DNA from: Mycobacterium sp. ITM-2016-00318
GTDB taxonomy: Bacteria; Actinomycetota; Actinomycetes; Mycobacteriales; Mycobacteriaceae
NCBI RefSeq assembly: GCF_002968285.2
Contig: NZ_CP134400.1
Location: forward strand, 2,232,001 to 2,296,000
Reading direction: 5' to 3'
Length of the DNA stretch: 64,000 bases
Program-made: the position numbers and the translations under genes
Shown here: positions 35,987 through 44,386 of the stretch, in pieces
How the letters are laid out: each line of letters starts with the position of its first letter
Position numbering within the stretch: the stretch's first letter is position 1
Notes under the pieces: model-generated
Told to the model about the DNA's origin: nothing
Seen by the model: the letters and a program-made list of their open reading frames with translations, nothing else
The model's database searches: none

Positions 35987-37783
35987 TCATTCCCCGGTGA
36001 CGGACTGGGTGGGGGAGTGCAACCTCTCCAGCGTCTTCCCCTTCCCCAGATACATGTGCACACCGCAGGGCAGGCACGGATCAAAGCTGCGCACCGTGCG
36101 CATGATGTCGATGCCCTTGAAGTTCTCGCGGCCGTTCTCCTCGAAGATCGGCTGACCCTGAACCGCGTCCTCGTAGGGGCCCGGCGTGCCGTAGCTGTCG
36201 CGTGGATTGGCGTTCCACGGCGTCGGGGGGTACGGGTGGTAGTTCGCGATCTTGCCGTCCCTGATCACCATGTGGTGGCTGAGCACCCCGCGCACCGCTT
36301 CGGTGAATCCGCACCCGATGCCTTCGTCGGGGACGTCGAACTTCTCCCACGTCTTGGTGCGGCCTGCGCGGATCTCGACGAGCGACTTCTCGGCGAAATG
36401 CAGCGCGCACGCGGCGGCATAGGCCTGGAAGTACGTCCTGGCGCGGTTGCGCTCGATTGTGTTGCTGCCGTAGTGCGGCACCTTCCATTCCAGCGAAACC
36501 GGGCCCTTGAGAGCGGTTTTCGGCAGATTGATCTGCACGCTGTTACCGGTGGCCTTCACGTAGCCGATGTCAACCAAGCCGGCGAGCGCGGTCGACCACA
36601 GACGGGCAAGCGGTCCGCCGCCGGTGTCCAGTGCCAAATGGTCCTTGCCGTCGAACCACCGCGGCGACATCACCCAGCTGTAATTCGAATCGAAGTCACG
36701 TTTCTGCGGGCGCGGGTTGGTGTGCTGGTTCCACGGATGCCTCCGGTCCACCGAATTGCCAAGCGGATCGGTCTTGACGAACATCTCCTGATCGGTCCAA
36801 TCGTCGTAATACGAGTGGCCCAACAGGATTCGAATGCCCAGGTTGATGTCGACCAGCGAATGGGTGTGCAACTTCCCGTCGACCACGACGCCCGGCGTCA
36901 CGAACATGGCGTTGCCCCAGGCCTCCATGTCCTTGTAATCGAAGTTGCATACTTCGGGATCCTGGAACGAGCCCCAGCAGCCGAGCAGGGTGCGGCGCAG
37001 GCCGACCTGGTCGTAGCCGGGTAGCGCCTCGTAGAAGAAGTCGAACAGGTCGTCGTGCATCGGCACGACCTTCTTCATGAACTCGACATAGCGCATAAGC
37101 CGGGACATGTAGTCCGTCATCAACTGGATGGTGGCGGTGGTGCCGATCCCGCCCGGATACAGCGTGGACGGATGCACATGCCGACCCTCCATCAGGCAGA
37201 ACATTTCTCGTGTCCATCGGCTGACCTGCAGCGCCTCTCGGTAGAACTCCCCGGTGAACGGATTGAGGGCGCGCATGATGTCGGCGATGGTCTTGTAGCC
37301 GTGCGCCTCGGCGTTGGGCGACTGGGTGTTCTCTGCCTTGGCCAAGACGCTCGGGTTGGTCTCGGACACCATTTTCTCGCAGTAGTCCACCCCGACTAGG
37401 TTCTCTTGAAAGATGTTGTGGTCGAACATGTATTCCGCGGCCTCGCCGAGGTTGATCAGCCACTCACCGAGGTGCGGCGGCTTGACGCCGTAGGCCATGT
37501 TCTGCGTATAGCATGAGCAGGTGGCGTGGTTGTCACCGCAGATACCGCAGATGCGGCTGGTGATGAAGTGGGCGTCGCGAGGATCTTTGCCCTTCATGAA
37601 GATCGAGTAGCCACGGAAAATCGACGACGTGCTGTGACACTCGACGACCTCGCGGTTCTCGAAGTCGATCTTGGTGTAGATGCCGAGGCTGCCGACGATG
37701 CGGGTGATGGGATCCCAGGCCATTTCGACGAGCTGGCCGGGATCGCGCTTGACGTGTGACGGCTCGGGGATGATCGTTGTCAT
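35987..37783 (-). CDS. hhyL: Group 1h [NiFe]-hydrogenase large subunit
   Basis: This 598-aa catalytic subunit oxidises H2. The nickel-binding cysteines are Cys79 and Cys82 in the L1 motif TSRICGICGDNHATCS and Cys570 and Cys573 in the L2 motif DPCLPCGVH. His576 marks the usual cleavage point, leaving a 22-residue C-terminal peptide (MYLGKGKTLE...) for the maturation protease. The ICGDNHATCS form of L1 and the overall length fit the actinobacterial high-affinity group 1h enzymes rather than group 2a Huc. The gene is 91 bases after hhyS and three bases before hhyE. Confidence 0.94.
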   Translation of the reverse strand: MTTIIPEPSHVKRDPGQLVEMAWDPITRIVGSLGIYTKIDFENREVVECHSTSSIFRGYSIFMKGKDPRDAHFITSRICGICGDNHATCSCYTQNMAYGVKPPHLGEWLINLGEAAEYMFDHNIFQENLVGVDYCEKMVSETNPSVLAKAENTQSPNAEAHGYKTIADIMRALNPFTGEFYREALQVSRWTREMFCLMEGRHVHPSTLYPGGIGTTATIQLMTDYMSRLMRYVEFMKKVVPMHDDLFDFFYEALPGYDQVGLRRTLLGCWGSFQDPEVCNFDYKDMEAWGNAMFVTPGVVVDGKLHTHSLVDINLGIRILLGHSYYDDWTDQEMFVKTDPLGNSVDRRHPWNQHTNPRPQKRDFDSNYSWVMSPRWFDGKDHLALDTGGGPLARLWSTALAGLVDIGYVKATGNSVQINLPKTALKGPVSLEWKVPHYGSNTIERNRARTYFQAYAAACALHFAEKSLVEIRAGRTKTWEKFDVPDEGIGCGFTEAVRGVLSHHMVIRDGKIANYHPYPPTPWNANPRDSYGTPGPYEDAVQGQPIFEENGRENFKGIDIMRTVRSFDPCLPCGVHMYLGKGKTLERLHSPTQSVTGE

Positions 37784-37866
37784 CGCAAATTCTCTTTCTA
37801 TCTAGGGTGCACTGCGCCACAGGGCATTTCGCCAAACCGGGCCACGCCCGCCGTGTGCGCCGAAGC

Positions 37867-37889
37867 ACCCGCACCTACCAGGTGCGGGT
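37867..37889 (-). other. Perfect 10-bp hairpin at the hhyS stop codon
   Basis: ACCCGCACCT (37867-37876) and AGGTGCGGGT (37880-37889) form a perfect 10-bp stem with a 3-base loop that includes the hhyS stop region. On the mRNA it separates hhyS from hhyL across a 91-base spacer. No T-run follows, so it is more likely a stability or processing element, or a translational pause, than a terminator. Confidence 0.45.
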
Positions 37890-38930
37890 TGCTCCGGTGG
37901 TGAGTTTGGTGCCGGGTGTCCGCCACTTCGGTTCTTTGTCGACCGTCTTGCCGGTCACATTGCGCAGGCTGCGGATCATCGATCCGTACAGTCCCGACGC
38001 GGCCGTCGACACGAGCGCGCCCGGTGGCTCATCCATGAACGGCATGAACTTGTCAGGGAAGCCGGGCATCGTGCAGCCGATGCAGATCCCGCCCACGTTC
38101 GGGCAGCCACCGATGCCGTTGATCCATCCCCGCTTGGGCACGTTGCACTTAACGACGGGGCCCCAGCAACCAAGTTTCACAATGCATTTCGGCGATCCGT
38201 ACTCGGTCGCGAAATCGCCCTGCTCGTAGTAGCCGGCCCGGTCGCAGCCTTCGTGCACGGTTGCGCCGAACAGCCACTTGGGTCGCAGGGCTTCGTCGAG
38301 CGGAATCATCGGTGCTTGGTCGGTGGCCATGTACAGGAGATAGGTCAGCGTCTCGGACAGGTTGTCCGGCTGGATCGGGCATCCGGGCACGCACACGATG
38401 GGGATGCCTGCCTTGCTCTTCCAGTCCCACCCGAGGTAGTCGGGCACGCCCATTGCTCCGGTCGGGTTCCCGGCCATCGCGTGAATGCCGCCGTATGTCG
38501 CGCAGGTGCCGACGGCGACGATCGCGGTGGCCTTGGGAGCGAGCCGGTCGAGCCACTCGCTGGTGGTCATCGGCTGGCCGGTAGCAGGATCGTTGCCGAA
38601 CCCGCACCAGTAACCCTCGTCATGCAGCTGCTCGTTGGGGATGGACCCCTCGACGACCAGCACGAACGGTTCGAGTTCGCCGCGGTCGGCCTTGAAGAAC
38701 CACTCGAGGAAGTCGTCCGCCCCCCCGTTTGGTCCGCATTCGAAATCGATCAGGGGCCAGTGCACGGCGATTTTCGGTAGCCCGGGGAGCGCGCCAAGGG
38801 CGATCTCCTCGATGCTGGGTTGCGTGGCGGCAGTCAGCGCCACAGAATCTCCGTCACAACTCAGACCCGCATTGATCCACAAGACATGGATCAAGGTTTC
38901 TTCTGCTTTGACTGCTGCCTCTGTTGGCAT
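37875..38930 (-). CDS. hhyS: Group 1h [NiFe]-hydrogenase small subunit
   Basis: This 351-aa iron-sulphur subunit carries electrons away from the active site. The proximal cluster motif reads Cys25-x2-Asp28 (SCDGDS) instead of Cys-x2-Cys; Cys143 and Cys184 are further ligands. The 3Cys-1Asp proximal cluster is known from the actinobacterial-type hydrogenase of Ralstonia eutropha and has been linked to O2 tolerance. His226, Cys229, Cys249 and Cys255 fit a distal cluster, and Cys262, 276, 283 and 286 supply the medial one. There is no Tat signal peptide, so the enzyme faces the cytosol. Confidence 0.94.
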   Translation of the reverse strand: MPTEAAVKAEETLIHVLWINAGLSCDGDSVALTAATQPSIEEIALGALPGLPKIAVHWPLIDFECGPNGGADDFLEWFFKADRGELEPFVLVVEGSIPNEQLHDEGYWCGFGNDPATGQPMTTSEWLDRLAPKATAIVAVGTCATYGGIHAMAGNPTGAMGVPDYLGWDWKSKAGIPIVCVPGCPIQPDNLSETLTYLLYMATDQAPMIPLDEALRPKWLFGATVHEGCDRAGYYEQGDFATEYGSPKCIVKLGCWGPVVKCNVPKRGWINGIGGCPNVGGICIGCTMPGFPDKFMPFMDEPPGALVSTAASGLYGSMIRSLRNVTGKTVDKEPKWRTPGTKLTTGATRTW

Positions 38931-39015
38931 ATGTCACAGCTTTCTGGACCCGGGCTGGGGGTCCCAATCGCCACATTGGACGTCGGCGTACTAAAAACGA
39001 ACGCTGGTTCTGGGT

Positions 39016-39855
39016 TTACTCCGGTGCGTTTGTCTTGTCAACGGATCGTCGCGACAAGTTAGCGTTTGCCGAAGCGCTTACCTGCGAATCGATCCAGTCG
39101 TACCATTCCTGAACGCCTTCACCTGTTGTCGCGGACAACGGCAGAATATTGACGTTCGGGTTAACCGATTGTGCGTAGCTGCAACATTTTTCAAGATCGA
39201 AGTCCACATAGCGAAGCAGGTCGATCTTGTTGATGATGACAAGTCCCGCTGCGGCGAACATGTGTGGATACTTCAGCGGTTTGTCGGCGCCCTCGGTCAC
39301 CGAGATGACGACGACTTTGCTGTCCTCGCCGAGGTCGAACATAGCCGGGCACACCAGATTGCCGACGTTCTCGATGAACAGCAGCGCCCCCGCCTCGGGT
39401 TCGAGCGCGTGCAGCGCGCGGTGCACCATGTCGGCGTCGAGGTGGCAGCCGGCGCCGGTGTTGACCTGAACGGCCCGGGCGCCCGCGGCGCGGATTCGCT
39501 CGGCGTCGAGCAATGTCTCCTGATCGCCCTCGATGACGACGATCGACCGGTCCGCCGACAGTTCGCGGATGGTGCGCTCCAGAAGCGTCGTCTTGCCCGC
39601 ACCGGGGGAACTGGTGACATTGAGCGCGAGCACGCCGCGCTCGGCGAGCCACCGCCGGTTCTGCTCGGCGAGTAGGTCGTTCTTCTCGAGGACCTTCTGC
39701 TCCAGCGAGATGGTCTCGGTGTGGACGTGGCCGTCGTGGTGGTGGTCGTCATGAACCTGGTCGTCATGAACGTGGTCGTCATGGACGTGGTGGTGGTCGT
39801 GGCCTGCAACGGTGATGACGGCGCTGTCGCCGCCGCAGCCGCATGTCGCGCACAT
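39016..39855 (-). CDS. hypB: Nickel-delivery GTPase HypB
   Basis: This 279-aa GTPase hands nickel to the hydrogenase precursor with HypA. The N terminus has CATCGCG, matching the CxxCGC nickel-binding motif. A His/Asp-rich nickel-storage region follows at about residues 19-45 (HDHHHVHDDHVHDDQVHDD). The P-loop is SPGAGKTT at 83-90, with VIEGDQET, NTGAGCHLDADMV and IINKIDL following. The start at 39855 lies two bases after the hypA stop. Downstream there is an 85-base gap before hhyS. Confidence 0.94.
   Translation of the reverse strand: MCATCGCGGDSAVITVAGHDHHHVHDDHVHDDQVHDDHHHDGHVHTETISLEQKVLEKNDLLAEQNRRWLAERGVLALNVTSSPGAGKTTLLERTIRELSADRSIVVIEGDQETLLDAERIRAAGARAVQVNTGAGCHLDADMVHRALHALEPEAGALLFIENVGNLVCPAMFDLGEDSKVVVISVTEGADKPLKYPHMFAAAGLVIINKIDLLRYVDFDLEKCCSYAQSVNPNVNILPLSATTGEGVQEWYDWIDSQVSASANANLSRRSVDKTNAPE
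39745..39789 (-). repeat. Three 15-bp tandem repeats encoding the HypB His region
   Basis: Three consecutive 15-bp units (39745-39759, 39760-39774, 39775-39789) differ by one or two bases and encode repeated five-residue blocks of the His-Val/Asp-Asp type. Tandem structure in a coding region makes the number of metal-binding His residues prone to change by slippage. Confidence 0.75.
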
Positions 39856-39857
39856 GG

Positions 39858-40187
39858 TCAGCTCACTTCCATCGAGAGGATTCGCAGGTCGCGGCCGCCC
39901 AGTACCTCGACATCGGCACTGCCGCACGGGCACAGCAGGATCGGGTCGTGCAACTCGAACTCCTGTCGGCAGGTGCGGCAGCGGGCCGCGCCTGGCCGGA
40001 CATCGAGATCGAGCAGGGCTCCGTCGGCCACCGTGCCCTGGGTGGCCAGCTCGAAACAGAACTGCATCGAATCGGGCACCACGGCGCACAGCTCGCCGAT
40101 CTCGAGCCTGACGCTGTGCACACGACGACCCGCGGCATGCTCACACACCGCGTCGACAACACTCTGCGTGATCGCCATTTCGTGCAT
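39858..40187 (-). CDS. hypA: Nickel-insertion chaperone HypA
   Basis: This 109-aa protein begins MHEMAITQSVV, with the nickel-binding His2. It carries a zinc-ribbon with Cys70-x2-Cys73 (RCRTCRQEF) and a second pair in LLCPCGSADVEVLGGRDL. It works with HypB in nickel insertion. It is the first gene of the hydrogenase island and is divergent from recA across 206 bases. A TATCGT -10-like box about 30 bases upstream of the ATG is a weak promoter candidate for the whole operon. The longer frame upstream lacks support. Confidence 0.92.
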   Translation of the reverse strand: MHEMAITQSVVDAVCEHAAGRRVHSVRLEIGELCAVVPDSMQFCFELATQGTVADGALLDLDVRPGAARCRTCRQEFELHDPILLCPCGSADVEVLGGRDLRILSMEVS

Positions 40188-40268
40188 GTCTGTCCGCTCT
40201 GCCGAGCTGGTGATCCCACGATAGGCCGATCCCCGTCGACGCGTCGCCGATCGGCGTGTCAGCTTGAA

Positions 40269-40284
40269 TCGAACAGGTGTTCGT
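40269..40284. promoter_or_regulatory. SOS box (LexA operator) upstream of recA
   Basis: TCGAAC-AGGT-GTTCGT matches the mycobacterial LexA consensus TCGAAC-N4-GTTCGA with one mismatch. It is 110 bases before the recA start, in the divergent hypA-recA region, and so could in principle also influence hypA. Confidence 0.85.
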
Positions 40285-40312
40285 CTACTGTGGGCGACAG
40301 CACGCGACGGAT

Positions 40313-40335
40313 TTGTCGGCACCTACCTCTAACGT
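40313..40335 (+). promoter_or_regulatory. RecA-NDp (PafBC-type) promoter of recA
   Basis: TTGTCGGCA, eight bases, then TAACGT matches the described LexA-independent DNA-damage promoter motif TTGTCRGTG-N8-TANNNT used in mycobacteria under PafBC control. With the SOS box just upstream, recA has the expected dual damage-inducible control. Confidence 0.72.
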
Positions 40336-40393
40336 CACGGCCAACCGATCGAAAACCGATCACTGGAGCATCAAGAGAGATGGAGACCAACCC

Positions 40394-41434
40394 ATGACGC
40401 AGGCCCCCGATCGCGAGAAGGCCCTCGAGCTGGCGCTCGCGCAGATCGACAAGAACTTCGGCAAGGGTTCGGTGATGCGGCTCGGCGATGAAGTGCGCCA
40501 GCCGATCTCCGTCATTCCCACCGGCTCGATCGCACTGGACGTCGCGCTCGGCATCGGCGGGCTACCGCGCGGTCGGGTCGTCGAGATCTACGGCCCTGAG
40601 TCCTCGGGTAAGACCACCGTCGCGCTGCACGCGGTGGCCAATGCCCAGGCGGCCGGCGGTATCGCGGCGTTCATCGACGCCGAGCACGCACTCGACCCTG
40701 AGTACGCCAGCAAGCTCGGCGTGGACACTGACTCGCTGCTGGTGTCCCAGCCCGACACCGGTGAGCAGGCGCTGGAGATCGCCGACATGCTGATCCGGTC
40801 CGGTGCGCTGGACATCCTGGTCATCGACTCGGTGGCAGCGCTGGTGCCGCGTGCCGAGATCGAGGGGGAGATGGGCGACAGTCACGTCGGCCTGCAGGCC
40901 CGGCTGATGAGCCAGGCGCTGCGGAAGATGACCGGTGCGCTGAGCAATTCCGGCACCACGGCGATCTTCATCAACCAGCTTCGCGAGAAGATCGGTGTGA
41001 TGTTCGGCTCGCCCGAGACGACAACGGGCGGAAAGGCGTTGAAGTTCTACGCCTCGGTTCGTCTGGACGTCAGGCGCATCGAAACGCTGAAGGACGGCAC
41101 CGATGCGGTCGGCAACCGCACTCGCGTGAAGGTGGTCAAGAACAAGGTGTCGCCGCCGTTCAAGCAGGCCGAGTTCGACATCCTCTACGGCAAGGGCATC
41201 AGCAAGGAAGGTTCGCTCATCGACATGGGCGTCGAGCAGGGCTTCGTCCGCAAGTCCGGCTCGTGGTTCACCTACGAAGGTGAGCAACTGGGCCAGGGCA
41301 AGGAGAACGCCCGCAATTTCCTGCTCGAGAACCCCGACGCGGCCGCCGAGATCGAGAAGAAGATCAAGGAGAAGCTGGGCATCGGCGCCGTGGTCACCAA
41401 TGACGAAGTCCTGCCAGCCCCCGTTGACTTCTAA
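40394..41434 (+). CDS. recA: Recombinase RecA
   Basis: This 346-aa recombinase carries out strand exchange and stimulates LexA self-cleavage. Walker A GPESSGKT is at residues 67-74. The monomer-interface and DNA-binding loops are complete ([65 protein letters not shown]). No intein interrupts it, unlike M. tuberculosis RecA. The ATG at 40394 gives the standard length. recX overlaps its last 35 bases. Confidence 0.98.
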   Translation: MTQAPDREKALELALAQIDKNFGKGSVMRLGDEVRQPISVIPTGSIALDVALGIGGLPRGRVVEIYGPESSGKTTVALHAVANAQAAGGIAAFIDAEHALDPEYASKLGVDTDSLLVSQPDTGEQALEIADMLIRSGALDILVIDSVAALVPRAEIEGEMGDSHVGLQARLMSQALRKMTGALSNSGTTAIFINQLREKIGVMFGSPETTTGGKALKFYASVRLDVRRIETLKDGTDAVGNRTRVKVVKNKVSPPFKQAEFDILYGKGISKEGSLIDMGVEQGFVRKSGSWFTYEGEQLGQGKENARNFLLENPDAAAEIEKKIKEKLGIGAVVTNDEVLPAPVDF

Positions 41435-41930
41435 GTCTGCCGAACTTTCTCGCGAGGAGCAGGCTCGGGCGCTCTGCCTGCGCCTGCTCACCGCGAGGGC
41501 ACGTACCCGCGCCGAGCTCGAGGGCCAGCTGGCCAAGCGGGGCTATCCCGACGACGTCAGTTCCCATGTGCTCGACCGGTTGACCGCCGTCGGGCTGATC
41601 GACGATGCCGACTTCGCCGAGCAGTGGGTGCGTTCGCGTCGAGTCAATGCCGGAAAAGGCAAGCGCGCGTTGGCCGCCGAACTCCGCACCAAAGGCGTCG
41701 ACAACGAGGTGATCACCGCCGCACTGGCCGATATCGACACCGGGGCCGAGCGCGAACGGGCCGAGCAACTCGTCAACGACAAACTGCGCCGCGAACGCAA
41801 CACCGACGACGAGGCCAAGCTAACCCGCCGACTGGTGGGCATGCTCGCCAGGCGCGGATACAGCCAGACCATGGCCTTCGACGTGGTCAAGGTCGCGCTC
41901 GCCAACGAGCACGAGCGTCGCAGGGTCTAG
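41400..41930 (+). CDS. recX: RecA regulator RecX
   Basis: This 176-aa protein inhibits RecA filament extension. The helical repeats are visible: [61 protein letters not shown] and [16 protein letters not shown]. The ATG at 41400 lies inside the recA 3' end, an overlap of 35 bases as in other mycobacteria, and matches the recX N terminus (MTKSCQPP, versus MTVSCPPP recalled for M. tuberculosis). The two are co-expressed. Confidence 0.92.
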   Translation: MTKSCQPPLTSKSAELSREEQARALCLRLLTARARTRAELEGQLAKRGYPDDVSSHVLDRLTAVGLIDDADFAEQWVRSRRVNAGKGKRALAAELRTKGVDNEVITAALADIDTGAERERAEQLVNDKLRRERNTDDEAKLTRRLVGMLARRGYSQTMAFDVVKVALANEHERRRV

Positions 41931-41954
41931 CTCGTCGACGGTAAGTTGGCCGCC

Positions 41955-42785
41955 ATGCTGATTTCGGCCAAACTCGCTCCGACGTTCGGCTACCCGGTGA
42001 TGGAGCAGTTCTGGCGCACCGCCGACGAACTCGGCTTCCATTCGGTCGCCAACTACGACCACTTCTACGGGCTGATCGACAACGCGGGTCCGACTCTGGA
42101 GGGCTGGACCTCGCTCGCCGCGATGGCCACCGTGGTGCGGCGGGCACGGGTCAATTGCATGGTCAGCGGGGTCACCTACCGCAACCCGGCCGTGCTCGCG
42201 AAGATGGCGGTGACGGTCGACCACATCAGCGGCGGCCGAATCGATTTCGGGCTCGGTGCCGGCTGGCATGAGGCCGAGCATCACGCTTACGGCATCGAAT
42301 TTCCCAGTGCGGGAACGCGAGTGGCAATGCTCGACGAGGCGCTGACGCTGATCAAGAGGCTGTGGACCGAGGAGTCGGTCACCTTCGAAGGCCGCTTCTA
42401 CACCATGCGCGATGCGCTGTGCGAGCCCAAGCCTGTTCAGCGGCCGCGGCCACCCATCCTCGTCGGGGGAGAGAAACCGAAGATGCTCACGGTGATCGCC
42501 CGCCACGCCGACGAGTGGAACGTGCCAAGCCATGGCGACGTCGCGGAGTGGGCGAGGGTGAGCTCCGCGCTCGACGAGGCGTGCGTGAAAGTAGGCCGCG
42601 ACCCCTCCGAGATCAGGCGCTCGGTTCAGCTGTTCGTGCAACCCGCCATGGAGGGGCATGTGAACGAACAACTGGCCACGTTGCCCGAACTGGAGGCACA
42701 CGGCTGCCAGCACGCGGTGCTGTCGTTCTACCAGCCACCGACGACCCGGCAACTGGAGGACTGTGCCGAGCGCATTCCGCGCTAG
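41955..42785 (+). CDS. F420-dependent LLM-class oxidoreductase
   Basis: This 276-aa protein has a luciferase-like monooxygenase (LLM) TIM-barrel fold. It starts LISAKLAPTFGYPVMEQFWRTADELGF, then ARVNCMVSGVTYRNPAVLAKMAVTVDHISGGRIDFGLGAGWHE, the standard LLM core at about residues 62-106. ILVGGEKPKMLTVIARHADEWN follows near 167. Such proteins in mycobacteria typically use coenzyme F420; the substrate is unknown. The ATG at 41955 is used rather than an upstream TTG. Its stop overlaps the convergent gluD by four bases. Confidence 0.8.
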   Translation: MLISAKLAPTFGYPVMEQFWRTADELGFHSVANYDHFYGLIDNAGPTLEGWTSLAAMATVVRRARVNCMVSGVTYRNPAVLAKMAVTVDHISGGRIDFGLGAGWHEAEHHAYGIEFPSAGTRVAMLDEALTLIKRLWTEESVTFEGRFYTMRDALCEPKPVQRPRPPILVGGEKPKMLTVIARHADEWNVPSHGDVAEWARVSSALDEACVKVGRDPSEIRRSVQLFVQPAMEGHVNEQLATLPELEAHGCQHAVLSFYQPPTTRQLEDCAERIPR

Positions 42786-43675
42786 ATCGTGCCTCCGCCA
42801 CCCGCGGCGAACGTGCCCTGCGTGACGGGCGCCTGGACGTGCATGGGCGCCGGGCCCTTACGGGATCGTCGCATCCGGCCCTCGAGCCACACCGCGAAAT
42901 AGGACAGCCCGAAGTTCAGAGCGATCATCAGCACGGCGATGACGATCAGCGCCGGAATGTAGTTGCCGTAGGACGAACCGACCTGCGTACCTTGGCGCAC
43001 CATCTCCAGAAAGGTGATCTGGTAACCGATCGCCGTGTCCTTCAGCACCACGACCATCTGCGAAACCAGAACGGGCAGCATCGATGTGATCGCCTGCGGC
43101 AACAGGATCGCCCGCATGGTCTGGCCCCACCCGAGACCCAGGGATGACGCCGCCTCCGCCTGCCCTCGGGGTAGCGCGTTGACTCCTGCCCGCACGATTT
43201 CGGCGATGACGGCCCCGTTGTAGAGCGTCAGCCCCGTGATGACACCCGCCAGCGCGAGATGCTTCGAAGGGAACACGTCGTACGACGCGTACAGGAAGTA
43301 CGCGAAGATCATCATGATCAGCACCGGCACCGCGCGGAAGAACTCCACGATCACCGAACTGAACCATCGAATCCCGTTGTGCGTCGACAGTCGGCCAACG
43401 CCGAGCAGGAAACCCAGCAGTAGCGCGAGCACGATGGATACCGCCGCGGCGGTCAGCGTGCCCTGCACGCCGGGCAGGATGTAGGTCTTCCACAGGTTGG
43501 GGGTGAGGAACGGTTCCCACTTCTCGGCGGTGAGCTGGCCCTTCGCCTGCAGCCGTGAGTAGACCACCCAGATCACGAGCAGGGTGACGACGACGGTGAC
43601 CGCGGAGATCACGTTGTTGCGCAGTCGTGCCCGCGGCCCTGGCGCGTCGAAGAGAACCGACGACCCCGCGTTCAT
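42782..43675 (-). CDS. gluD: Glutamate ABC transporter permease GluD
   Basis: This 297-aa integral membrane permease of the polar amino acid (HisMQ) family has about five hydrophobic helices. The EAA loop ALPRGQAEAASSLGLGWGQTMRAILLPQA contacts the ATPase. The C-terminal cytosolic tail is longer than in GluC (PMHVQAPVTQGTFAAGGGG). The ATG overlaps the gluC stop (ATGA). It is the last gene of gluABCD, which imports glutamate. The same neighbourhood, recA-recX beside gluABCD, occurs in Corynebacterium as I recall. Confidence 0.88.
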   Translation of the reverse strand: MNAGSSVLFDAPGPRARLRNNVISAVTVVVTLLVIWVVYSRLQAKGQLTAEKWEPFLTPNLWKTYILPGVQGTLTAAAVSIVLALLLGFLLGVGRLSTHNGIRWFSSVIVEFFRAVPVLIMMIFAYFLYASYDVFPSKHLALAGVITGLTLYNGAVIAEIVRAGVNALPRGQAEAASSLGLGWGQTMRAILLPQAITSMLPVLVSQMVVVLKDTAIGYQITFLEMVRQGTQVGSSYGNYIPALIVIAVLMIALNFGLSYFAVWLEGRMRRSRKGPAPMHVQAPVTQGTFAAGGGGTI

Positions 43676-44361
43676 TGGGCGACCGCCAGACGCTTGCCCA
43701 GCCAACCGAAGAACAGGCCGGTCGGCAACGTCAGCAGGATGAATCCGCCTGCGAAGATCGCTCCGACGGTGATCAGCGCCGCGGTGTTCTCGATCATCTC
43801 CTTCATCAGCAGCGCTGCCTCAGCGACGCCGATCGCGGAGGCGATCGTGGTGTTCTTCGTCAGCGCGATGAGCACCGAGCCCAACGGTGCGATGACGGCA
43901 CGGAAAGCCTGCGGCAGCAGCACCAAGCGCAGGTTCTGGCCGAACGACAGGCCGAGGGACCGGGCCGCTTCGGCCTGACCGAGCGGAATCGTGTTCACGC
44001 CGGAACGCACTGTCTCACAGATGAAAGACGCCGTGTAGACGGTGAAGCCGAGCACGGCCAGCCGGAAGTTGCTGTCCTCGATCGACGTCGCCGACTGGGA
44101 GTCGACGAACGTGATGCCCAGCGTCTGCGCGAGGCCGAACGAACAGAATAGGATGATCAGCGTCAGGGGAGTGTTGCGCACCACGTTGACGTACGTTGTG
44201 CCGATCCAGTTGAGCATCGGAACCGGCGCCAGCCGCATCGCGGCCAGCGCCGTGCCGAGGATCAACGCCCCGATCGCCGAGAACACCGTCAGCTGAATCG
44301 TGGTCCAGAACGCCTCGAGGATCTGGCCAACGGTGAAGCCGGGCAAGACCTCGGTGTTCAC
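43672..44361 (-). CDS. gluC: Glutamate ABC transporter permease GluC
   Basis: This 229-aa HisMQ-type permease starts at a GTG. It has about five membrane helices and the ATPase-docking EAA loop IPLGQAEAARSLGLSFGQNLRLVLLPQA near residues 121-148. It lies between the binding-protein gene gluB (25 bases upstream) and gluD (ATGA overlap). Together with GluD it forms the channel. Confidence 0.88.
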   Translation of the reverse strand: MNTEVLPGFTVGQILEAFWTTIQLTVFSAIGALILGTALAAMRLAPVPMLNWIGTTYVNVVRNTPLTLIILFCSFGLAQTLGITFVDSQSATSIEDSNFRLAVLGFTVYTASFICETVRSGVNTIPLGQAEAARSLGLSFGQNLRLVLLPQAFRAVIAPLGSVLIALTKNTTIASAIGVAEAALLMKEMIENTAALITVGAIFAGGFILLTLPTGLFFGWLGKRLAVAQ

Positions 44362-44386
44362 GGGCGGCTCGTCAGCTGGGCGACGG

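Noticed and set aside
40394..41434. Possible RecA intein, as in M. tuberculosis
   Set aside because: The RecA frame is continuous at the standard length of 346 aa, with no insertion.
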